A stretch of 64,000 nt of DNA from Daphnia carinata (taxonomy: Eukaryota > Arthropoda > Branchiopoda > Diplostraca > Daphniidae). Shown here one piece after another: positions 57,587 through 64,000 of this stretch. Under the pieces are notes generated by a model. That model was not told where the DNA came from and searched no databases. It saw only the letters and a program-made list of their open reading frames with translations. The stretch is from assembly GCF_022539665.2 (NCBI RefSeq), contig NC_081337.1, positions 10,967,768-11,031,767 of the forward strand. Direction: 5' to 3'. The translations under genes and the position numbers were made by a program. Position 1 is the first letter of the stretch, and each line of letters opens with the position of its first letter.

Positions 57587-58324
57587 ATGAACGAAAGGTC
57601 GTCAAATTGTAATAACCATCCCTCCCCATGCCCCCACTGCCGAAATCCAACAACACGCATCTGCGACGCATTGCGTAAGACCGTAAAGCTACGGGCGACT
57701 CCCGGACCTCACACCGACTCCCGAAACTCCGTTAACTCCCGGGACTCACGCCGACTCCCGAAACTCACGCTGACTTCTGAAACTCACGCCGACACCAGGA
57801 CTCACGCTGACTTCCGAAACTCACGCTCACTCACGCTGACAGCCGAAACTCACGCCGACACCAGGACTCACGCCGACACCAGGACTCACGCTGACTTCCG
57901 AAACTCACGCCCACTCACGCCGACTCCCGAAAATTCACGTCGCCAACTCACGTCGACTCCTGAAACTCACGCTGACACCGGGAATTACGCTCACTCACGC
58001 CGGCTCCCGAAACTTCCGCTGATTCACACCGACTCCCGGGACTCACGCTCACTCACGCAGGATCCCGACACTTCCGCTGATTCACGCCGACTCCCGGAAC
58101 TCACGCCGACCCAAGAATTCACGCTAACTCACGCTGACTTCAACCGCAAGGGAAAGGGATTTACGTCGACTTCCGTAAGGAAAACCAAGGAAGACCCTCA
58201 AGCAGCTCGAACCACCCCCTACAAACACCCGAAGATATGTCAAAAGGAGGGCCAAATTCCTAAAAAAGGATTCCGCTCTTCAAACGCTGGGGAAAGTCCT
58301 TCCGCCAGACCCCCCTTCCTTTAA
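57587..58324 (+). CDS. Gypsy leader ORF with minisatellite-encoded repeats
   Basis: A 245-codon ATG-initiated frame downstream of the primer site. Residues about 1-40 include a Cys/His cluster (CPHCRNPTTRIC). Most of the rest is imperfect repeats of THADTRTHADFRNSR type encoded by a DNA minisatellite, and the C-terminus is basic. It may be an N-terminal extension of gag, since related sequence continues in another frame (58320-58583) without a break in composition. It may also be a leader that only happens to be open, because minisatellites with a period divisible by three are often open in a frame. I know no family with this repeat. Confidence 0.4.
   Translation: MNERSSNCNNHPSPCPHCRNPTTRICDALRKTVKLRATPGPHTDSRNSVNSRDSRRLPKLTLTSETHADTRTHADFRNSRSLTLTAETHADTRTHADTRTHADFRNSRPLTPTPENSRRQLTSTPETHADTGNYAHSRRLPKLPLIHTDSRDSRSLTQDPDTSADSRRLPELTPTQEFTLTHADFNRKGKGFTSTSVRKTKEDPQAARTTPYKHPKICQKEGQIPKKGFRSSNAGESPSARPPFL
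57690..58140 (+). repeat. Minisatellite in the Gypsy leader
   Basis: Imperfect units of about 18-24 bases built from ACTCACGCCGACTCCCGAA-type words repeat over about 450 bp. Unit lengths vary and units are interleaved. Confidence 0.85.
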
Positions 58325-59533
58325 GAAGGGAACCGGACAGAGTCAGCCCGCTGCTGACCAACAATACATCGAAGACCAACTAAAGAGATTCGTCGCAAGT
58401 TGCAAGGACACACAATTCGACGCAGACCACTTCACTCCGCAAGAATTACAGGAGCACGCCAACGACGCGGAGTGGGAGCGTCTAGGAGCCCGACCTAAGA
58501 CTCCACATCCACAACCGTCCGCGCCCCCCAACAATTCAGCATCCCCGAAGACTGCGCCGGAGAAGAAACCCAAAGTATCTTAAGAAAAAACAGACTTTTG
58601 GACATCGCCCGAGCCCTAAAAAAGGACGCATCTGACACCGAAGAAGAACGAAGAGAGCTGTTAAAACAGGCAATCACCCTCCTCCAAGAGGAAGACCCTT
58701 CTCTATTGCCAAGTGACACCCCGAGGGCTTCGTTTCACAGTCAGTATTGGAACACTCCAATAGAAGACATCCCCGAAGCCGACATCATCTTTGAACTTCA
58801 ACATCATCTGGAAGCCAACCATCGAAGACGACTGGATATCGAGCAGACAAAAGCTGCATTGATAGCCCTACTCGAACTCCACCCTTACCTGTCCACACCC
58901 GCCCAAGTGTTTGAGTTCCTAGACCTGCGGACGGCCTACAGCCCCATCGTACCTGGGTCTTACGACAGCAACAGCCTCTCCACGGACTACGCAAACGACG
59001 CCCCTCCGCCACCCATCAGAACGACCCCACTGCAGCCTCCCAACGTAGCCGTAGGCAAATTGGTCGATATTTCAGAAGGTAACTTCCCAAGAACCAACCC
59101 TCCAGGTACGTTATACCACCACCTCGAGCCGCTGGCGAGTGGACAAGCGATCCACAGAACAAAACCAATCCCTCCTAGTATCGTTGAAGAAAAAATCGTA
59201 TATCCCCCGTCTACGAGCATCCCTGTCCTCTCCCCCACAATGCCACAACACCACGCCATGCACCCAACCCCTGTTAACACCCTGTCTGACCCAGTAGCAG
59301 CAAAGGTGCCGTCCAACCGGAAAGTATCGTTCACACCGATATTTCCCACATACACCCCTACAATGGACTCTCAGACGACGGAATTTCAGGGAGATTTGGT
59401 GGACACGTGTGAGACGGAATTGACCCGACTCCTAGAGGCAGGTGTCGAAATCCACGCGGCAGTCAACACCGCTTTGTATCGCACCAGACTTACACAGGGT
59501 AATTACACCGCACCAGGACACCCCCCCCAATGA
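58320..59533 (+). pseudogene. Gypsy gag, N-terminal part
   Basis: One frame is open at 58320-58583 (acidic/Gln-rich, includes QYIEDQLKRF, ending PEKKPKVS). A second is open from about 58583 to 59533 (includes RRELLKQAITLLQEEDPSLL, then a Pro-rich linker). The 311-codon frame is usually assigned a start at 58598, but that codon is TTG, so it is more likely a continuation of the upstream frame than an independent gene. Its stop TGA (59531-59533) overlaps the ATG of the next gag frame. The frame change there falls in a run of eight C (59521-59528). Whether this is programmed slippage, decay or a base-calling error is open. Confidence 0.55.
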
Positions 59534-60843
59534 ATGAGTATCTAAAACCGTCCGGAACCACTCTACAGACACCACGGATGGAACACAGTGCTCCACAAAC
59601 CCAAACCACGACATCGCACATGACATCAGAACTACCCCCACGAGCGTACACTACCCAGGGCATCGTAACGTCAACCCCCCTGAATACCCAATCGGCGACA
59701 GACGGGCAACGCCACCCGCTTTGGGAAGTTGCTCAAGAGCCTCCAACGTACGCGTCGAACCAGAGCCACCCCCAGTCATCAATCGCTCCCAGCATAACCA
59801 TTGAAGACAAAATCAGGTTAGCCCAACAAGAGCAGGCCATGCAGGCGTTCAGCTCGGTGGCCATCTTTTGCGATAGGCAAAGGTCCGGCCGTTTCGACGA
59901 TTGGGTAGCTCACCTTGAGGCTACCCTCGACTTAGGCAACTTCGAAGAGGCGAGGAAACTCCACCTCATGCGGTCCAAACTCTATGGAGAGGCCGCCGAA
60001 GAATTCGATAACTTCAAACTAGACAACCCGATCCGTTCCCAGGACTACGCAGGAGTTAAAGAAAGGCTCCTCAAGCTCTTCCACTCGACCGAGACGAGAT
60101 CACAGAGGAGCGTGGATTTTCACAATATGAGACGAGAACCCGAAGAGAATATGCGACGTTACGCTAACCGCATACGGAAGGCATTCTACAAAGCTTACCC
60201 TATGGAAGGTGCCCTAGATGCCGCCACTGCAGCATCCAGAGAGCAAATGATGATGGACCGGTTCATCGAAGGTCTACAATACGAACTTCGACCTAGGCTG
60301 AAATACAAGGAGTGGAACTCCTTCGAAACACTTATCGACAAAGCCGAGTTGGCAGCGATGGCCATCGAAGAAAGCCAGGCGAGGATACGCATCCAGGCTG
60401 CGTATACGTCACCTAACATCCCCAGCAGCCGAAATGCTGAATTAGCAGGCGTAGTTGAGGCTTTGGAAAAGCTAAACTCCAAAATAGAAAAGAACGCCTC
60501 CGACCAAAACTTGGAGTTACAACACCGGTTGGCCGATCTGCAACGCCAGCTTACCAAACAACAGCAACCCGCTAAACCCCGAGACCCCATCGCGTCGCAG
60601 CCGGAGGCTCTCAGAAGAACAGCGGTGTTGTGCGAATTCCACAACACATATGGAGGTCACACTACTGAAAATTGCGTTGCCAAGTATCTACAACGGAACG
60701 ATAAGTGCAATCGCTGCAATGAAATCGGGCATCACCACAACTTTTGTCCCCTGATCAAGAACCCCCCACCTCCACCACCATCACACACGGCAGAATTGCC
60801 CTCGGCTCATCCGGGCACCCTGCGGCCGCAAACGGGAAACTAG
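59530..60843 (+). CDS. gag: Gypsy Gag: capsid and nucleocapsid
   Basis: 437 codons. A Pro/Thr-rich N-terminal stretch is followed by a retrotransposon gag capsid domain (about residues 115-285: RFDDWVAHLEATL, FHNMRREPEENMRRYANRI, RFIEGLQYELRPRL), a Gln-rich helical segment, and a Cys/His region with a Gly-His pair (CEFHNTYGGHTTENC). The zinc knuckle is CNRCNEIGHHHNFC (Cys393, Cys396, His401, Cys406). Gag forms the virus-like particle and binds element RNA in the cytoplasm. The ATG at 59530 overlaps the upstream stop, so translation may instead enter from the preceding frame. The end overlaps the protease frame by 100 bases in the -1 frame, the usual Gypsy gag-pol arrangement. Confidence 0.85.
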   Translation: MNEYLKPSGTTLQTPRMEHSAPQTQTTTSHMTSELPPRAYTTQGIVTSTPLNTQSATDGQRHPLWEVAQEPPTYASNQSHPQSSIAPSITIEDKIRLAQQEQAMQAFSSVAIFCDRQRSGRFDDWVAHLEATLDLGNFEEARKLHLMRSKLYGEAAEEFDNFKLDNPIRSQDYAGVKERLLKLFHSTETRSQRSVDFHNMRREPEENMRRYANRIRKAFYKAYPMEGALDAATAASREQMMMDRFIEGLQYELRPRLKYKEWNSFETLIDKAELAAMAIEESQARIRIQAAYTSPNIPSSRNAELAGVVEALEKLNSKIEKNASDQNLELQHRLADLQRQLTKQQQPAKPRDPIASQPEALRRTAVLCEFHNTYGGHTTENCVAKYLQRNDKCNRCNEIGHHHNFCPLIKNPPPPPPSHTAELPSAHPGTLRPQTGN

Positions 60844-61472
60844 ACGCCACCGACCAGCTTGTTGGGCCCCTCGGTGGATACCCTGAGCCCCAACAATTCG
60901 TCAAATCTGTATCCGACACCCCTCCCGCCCCAAGACTTAATCTAAGCGTAGGAGGCTGCTCATTCCGAGCATTAGTAGACAGAGGAGCAGGGAAGAGTCT
61001 CGTCAGCAACACACTTTTCAACAAGCAAGGAATTAATCTGGAACATTCAAAGGAGGTAGCCGTAGACCTCTTTGACATAAACAACAGGCCCCTGACAAGC
61101 CAGGGAACAGTAGTATTAAACCTTCTCGTCGCGGACGAGAAGCCCCGTGAACCCTTCCGGCAAGAGTTCATCATCGTTCACGGAATCATTGAAGATTGCG
61201 TTCTAGGTTTAGACGCACTTTATGAACATGAGTTCATGATCGATGGCCGTGAGAAGCGCGTCTATCGTGCGAAGGAGTCTGATCAACTCCAGACCGAGGA
61301 CAAACCGACCATGATGGCGGCTCATCGAATTAGAGTACCTCCATCATCCGCATGCGTGGTGGAGAGCGAGAATAGTGACTTCAAGCTATCTCTCGACAAT
61401 GCCTGTTTCTTCGTTAAAACTCCCGCCTACCCCCTGGACTCCGATTGGATCCTTTCGTCTCGACACCGCTGA
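60744..61472 (+). pseudogene. Gypsy protease region
   Basis: This frame, -1 relative to gag, contains a retropepsin-like domain: ALVDRGAGKSLVS around 60969-61007, then INNRPLTSQGTVVLNLLV and DCVLGLDALYEHEFMID. The catalytic Asp is present, but the following Thr/Ser of the family's D(T/S)G motif is Arg, which would be expected to impair activity. The frame ends at a stop at 61470-61472; homologous sequence goes on in another frame from about 61445, so a one-base indel lies near 61.45 kb. The listed start codon is not meaningful because the protein is expected to be made by frameshifting from Gag. Confidence 0.75.
60762..60768 (+). promoter_or_regulatory. Candidate -1 frameshift heptamer (gag to pol)
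   Basis: C CCC CCA, in the gag reading frame, lies inside the gag/protease overlap and fits the X XXY YYZ form. C-rich heptamers are less common than A/U-rich ones, and I did not find a clear downstream pseudoknot. Confidence 0.35.
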
Positions 61473-61816
61473 AAAATGGATTGTTTCGTATCGTATTGGT
61501 CAACGAGACCAACCGCACCATCAACCTGCCTCGCTACACCACCTTAGGGCACGTGACTGTTAAACCACGTACCTACATAGCTTCTTGTTCCACCGAAGCC
61601 CCTACCTTCCAGCCTGCTCTACTAGAAGCCGCCCTACCAGATGTCGCCGAAGACGTCAAGGACAGTCTGCGCAACCTGCTCTTGGCGAACCAGCACATCT
61701 TCGCATTCAAAACTAGCGATCTAGGTAATACAGGGCTAGTAAAACACGTAATCGACACACAAGGACAAGGGCCCATCCGCCAAAGGCCATACCGAGCAAC
61801 ACCCCGACAAAAATAA
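61445..61816 (+). pseudogene. Gypsy pol linker upstream of RT
   Basis: Open frame between protease and RT with VNETNRTINLPRYTTLGHVTV, a helical segment and GPIRQRPYRATPRQK, the conserved lead-in to Gypsy RT. It ends with an in-frame TAA (61814-61816); the RT sequence resumes at the next codon in the same frame, so a single nonsense codon separates them. Confidence 0.75.
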
Positions 61817-64000
61817 ATCTCAAAAAAGATCATCGAGGAATTGCTGGAAAACGGTATCATACGACCATCACTCTCTCCGTGGGCCGCCCCAATCGTACTT
61901 GTGAAGAAGAAAACAGGGGATGACCGGCTATGCATAGACTACCGAAAACTGAATGCAGTAACAAAGAAAGATTCCTTTCCCCTGCCAAGAATCGACGACG
62001 TGTTAGACCTTCTACACGGCCAGAAATGCTTTTCCACTCTGGATTTAGCCTCCGGCTACTGGCAGATCGAGATGGAAGAAGCGTCTAAGGAAAAGACCGC
62101 CTTCATCGTGGAGAACAACCTGTACGAATGGAACCGCGTCGCGTTCGGCCTCACCAACGCCCCTGGGACATTCCAAAGGCTAATGAACTTCGTTCTGCAG
62201 GAAGAAATCGGAAAGACCTGCCTCGTTTACCTAGACGACATAATCGTGTTTTCGAAAACCCACGAAGAACACATGAAGAACTTGGGCAAGGTGTTCGCAC
62301 TGCTGGAGAAAGCTAACCTCAGGATAAAACTTTCGAAGTGTAAGTTCCTGGCGAAGTCAGTACAATACTTGGGTCACGTCATTTCAGCAGACGGAGTGGC
62401 GCCAGACCCCGCTAAAGTAGAAGCAATAGCCACTTACAGCAGACCACAGACCGTCAAGGAATTGCAGTCATTTTTAGGGCTGGCCTCGTATTATCGTCGT
62501 TTCATCAAAGGATTCTCTACTATAGCCCACCCACTGCTATCTCAGACAAAAGCAAAACCGCAAGACAAAATAGTGTGGGGTACAGAAGAAGAGAAGGCCT
62601 TCGAGCTCCTCAAAAACTGTCTGACATCGGAACCCATCCTGGCATACCCAGACTTTACGAAAGAATTCATGATCTATACCGATGCCAGCGACTACGGGCT
62701 CGGCGCCGTCCTGTCCCAGATGCATGAAGGAAAGGATCGGCCGATCGCTTACGCAAGTCGACACTTGAACAAAGCCGAAGCGAACTACTCGACAATTGAA
62801 AAAGAAGCTGCGGCCGTAATTTTTGGGATAAAACGTTTCCGCCACTACCTACAAGATGAGCCATTCGTCATTATCAGTGACCACCGACCACTACAATGGC
62901 TGCAAACGTTCAAGGACGAAACCGGCCGACTCGGACGATGGGCCATCATGCTGGCGAACCTCAAGTACTCCATTAAGTACCGCCCCGGCAGAGTGCACGA
63001 GAATGCCGACTTCCTATCGCGGACTCCCGTCAACGCGGTTCAGACCTACCCGAAAACCGACGATACTATGCTGAACGAGCAACGAAAAGACGCTCTCTTC
63101 AACGATATCAGGAAGTACCTAGAAGATGGTACCCTCAGTGAAGAAAACAACATGGAGATCTGGGTGAAGGAAATCGACCTATACTCGATCTCCAACGGAG
63201 TGCTGTTCCGCCGGAACGAACCAACATCTAAGAAGAGGAGGCCCTTCGCCCAACAACAAGTAGTAGTACCCCTTAACATAAGAAAACCCCTGCTACAAGA
63301 GTACCACGACTCCCCAATCTCCGGCCACTTAGCCTATCAAAGGACCGTCCTACGGCTGCGGGACAAGTATTACTGGCCGACGATGCTCTCTGACGTCAAA
63401 GAGTATTGTCTGGCCTGTGCACCCTGTGCCCTCCAACGACGATCTAATTTACGAGCCTTTTTGAACCCGTTGGATCTCGCGTCAAGACCATTTGAGGTAC
63501 TGGGAATGGACTTCTTAGGACCCATTCAACCTCACTCTCTGCAAGGAAACAACCACATCCTTGTCATAACCGACTATCTCACAAAATGGGTGGAAGTCGT
63601 TCCGCTCCCAGACCAAACTGCCCTGACAACGTGTAAAGCCCTAATGGATAAAGTCATTTTATATCACGGACCCCCAAGGGCGATAATCACCGACCGCGGG
63701 TCAAATTTCACATCCGAGCTCTTCTCATCATTGTGGAACAACCTACAAATCAAGCAACTGAAGACAACTGCCTACCATCCCCAGACCAACGGACTCACGG
63801 AAAGGTTTAACAAGACGGTCGTGGAAATGCTACGGAAATACATGGACCAAGGGTTCCCGAAGTGGGAGGAGATGCTGGGACCAGTAGGTTTCGCCTACAG
63901 AAATTCGGTGCACTCCTCTACCTTAGAAACACCGTACTTTCTAAACCATGGTCGCGACCCTACGATGCCCATCGACCAATTTCTACGGGCACCGACAACA
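61817..64000 (+). CDS. pol: Gypsy Pol: RT, RNase H, integrase (open to window end)
   Basis: 728 codons without a stop, continuing past the window edge. It copies element RNA to DNA and integrates it. In order: RT with RLCIDYRKLNAVT, FGLTNAPGTFQRLM and catalytic YLDD (62228-62239); RNase H with YTDASDYGLGAVLSQ (first Asp at 62681) and ISDHRPLQWL; an HHCC zinc finger (His...His...CLAC, about 63299-63420); and an integrase core with Asp (63509), Asp (63692) and Glu (63800), the last two separated by 35 residues. All catalytic residues I checked are present. The preceding codon is a stop, so without readthrough this part would not be joined to Gag-Pro. Purifying selection appears recent because no other break is seen in over 2 kb. 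Confidence 0.92.
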   Translation, partial: MSKKIIEELLENGIIRPSLSPWAAPIVLVKKKTGDDRLCIDYRKLNAVTKKDSFPLPRIDDVLDLLHGQKCFSTLDLASGYWQIEMEEASKEKTAFIVENNLYEWNRVAFGLTNAPGTFQRLMNFVLQEEIGKTCLVYLDDIIVFSKTHEEHMKNLGKVFALLEKANLRIKLSKCKFLAKSVQYLGHVISADGVAPDPAKVEAIATYSRPQTVKELQSFLGLASYYRRFIKGFSTIAHPLLSQTKAKPQDKIVWGTEEEKAFELLKNCLTSEPILAYPDFTKEFMIYTDASDYGLGAVLSQMHEGKDRPIAYASRHLNKAEANYSTIEKEAAAVIFGIKRFRHYLQDEPFVIISDHRPLQWLQTFKDETGRLGRWAIMLANLKYSIKYRPGRVHENADFLSRTPVNAVQTYPKTDDTMLNEQRKDALFNDIRKYLEDGTLSEENNMEIWVKEIDLYSISNGVLFRRNEPTSKKRRPFAQQQVVVPLNIRKPLLQEYHDSPISGHLAYQRTVLRLRDKYYWPTMLSDVKEYCLACAPCALQRRSNLRAFLNPLDLASRPFEVLGMDFLGPIQPHSLQGNNHILVITDYLTKWVEVVPLPDQTALTTCKALMDKVILYHGPPRAIITDRGSNFTSELFSSLWNNLQIKQLKTTAYHPQTNGLTERFNKTVVEMLRKYMDQGFPKWEEMLGPVGFAYRNSVHSSTLETPYFLNHGRDPTMPIDQFLRAPTT

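Larger units (their letters stand above)
56687..64000 (+). mobile_element. Ty3/Gypsy LTR retrotransposon, 5' part (runs off the window)
   Basis: The order is LTR, primer site, minisatellite leader, gag with zinc knuckle, protease, RT, RNase H, integrase. Integrase lies after RNase H, which defines Ty3/Gypsy. The 3' LTR lies beyond the window. Frame changes near 58.32, 58.58, 59.52 and 61.45 kb and a stop at 61814-61816 interrupt the coding region, but RT to integrase is one open frame with all catalytic residues present, so inactivation is recent or partly due to sequence error. Confidence 0.92.

Noticed and set aside
58598-59533. Independent gene starting at 58598
   Set aside because: The putative start is TTG. 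The frame is open upstream and belongs to the Gypsy gag region.

Overview
The window looks like arthropod nuclear DNA, most likely from a branchiopod crustacean such as Daphnia. This is inferred from the mix of parts (an intronless 14-LRR membrane protein, copia with an initiator-Met-tRNA half-molecule primer site, arthropod TATA/TCAGT promoters, Gypsy, LINE, MITEs) and from host DNA packed with homopolymers and microsatellites. No bacterial, phage or CRISPR features are present, and species cannot be proven from sequence alone.

Region 1 (1 to about 28.6 kb) is host DNA. It holds one convincing gene, a 592-residue single-pass leucine-rich-repeat receptor on the minus strand (21029-22807) built like Drosophila Capricious/Tartan, with a C-terminal PDZ ligand. 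The rest is non-coding DNA with many poly-A/T tracts, unusually long poly-C/poly-G runs and dinucleotide repeats. The other open frames there look accidental.

Region 2 (about 28.6-35 kb) is AT-rich and holds small elements: a 126-bp MITE with a partial second copy, a minus-strand copia-type LTR with its polypurine tract, and a roughly 1.08-kb DNA element with 44-bp terminal inverted repeats.

Region 3 (35.1-53.3 kb) consists of two large palindromes almost back to back. The first (35161-46157) has two nearly identical 4.02-kb arms derived from a defective copia element, each with the same 767-bp solo LTR inside pol, around a 2.95-kb spacer. The spacer holds another inverted-repeat element, a copia 5' LTR plus gag, and a 387-bp solo LTR. 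Shared 4-bp or 5-bp target duplications and reading-frame continuity across the insertions allow the order of events to be read. The second (about 46.5-53.3 kb) is an unclassified Foldback-like element with 3.3-kb arms, a 36-bp spacer, 15-bp GAAAAAGGCCC arrays at its ends, and in each arm a decayed intron-containing gene with a tandemly duplicated 780-bp exon block.

Region 4 (53.4-64 kb) has a decayed minus-strand LINE (gag-like ORF1 and reverse transcriptase fragments) and the 5' part of a Ty3/Gypsy element. The Gypsy element has a 747-bp LTR, primer site, minisatellite leader, gag, protease, RT, RNase H and integrase, and it runs off the right edge. Its coding region is interrupted by frame changes and one stop codon.

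The most interesting observations are the two neighbouring giant palindromes, the inferred duplication breakpoint 10 bp inside a solo LTR, and two unrelated LTRs that each carry a good start codon followed within about ten bases by a 5' splice site.
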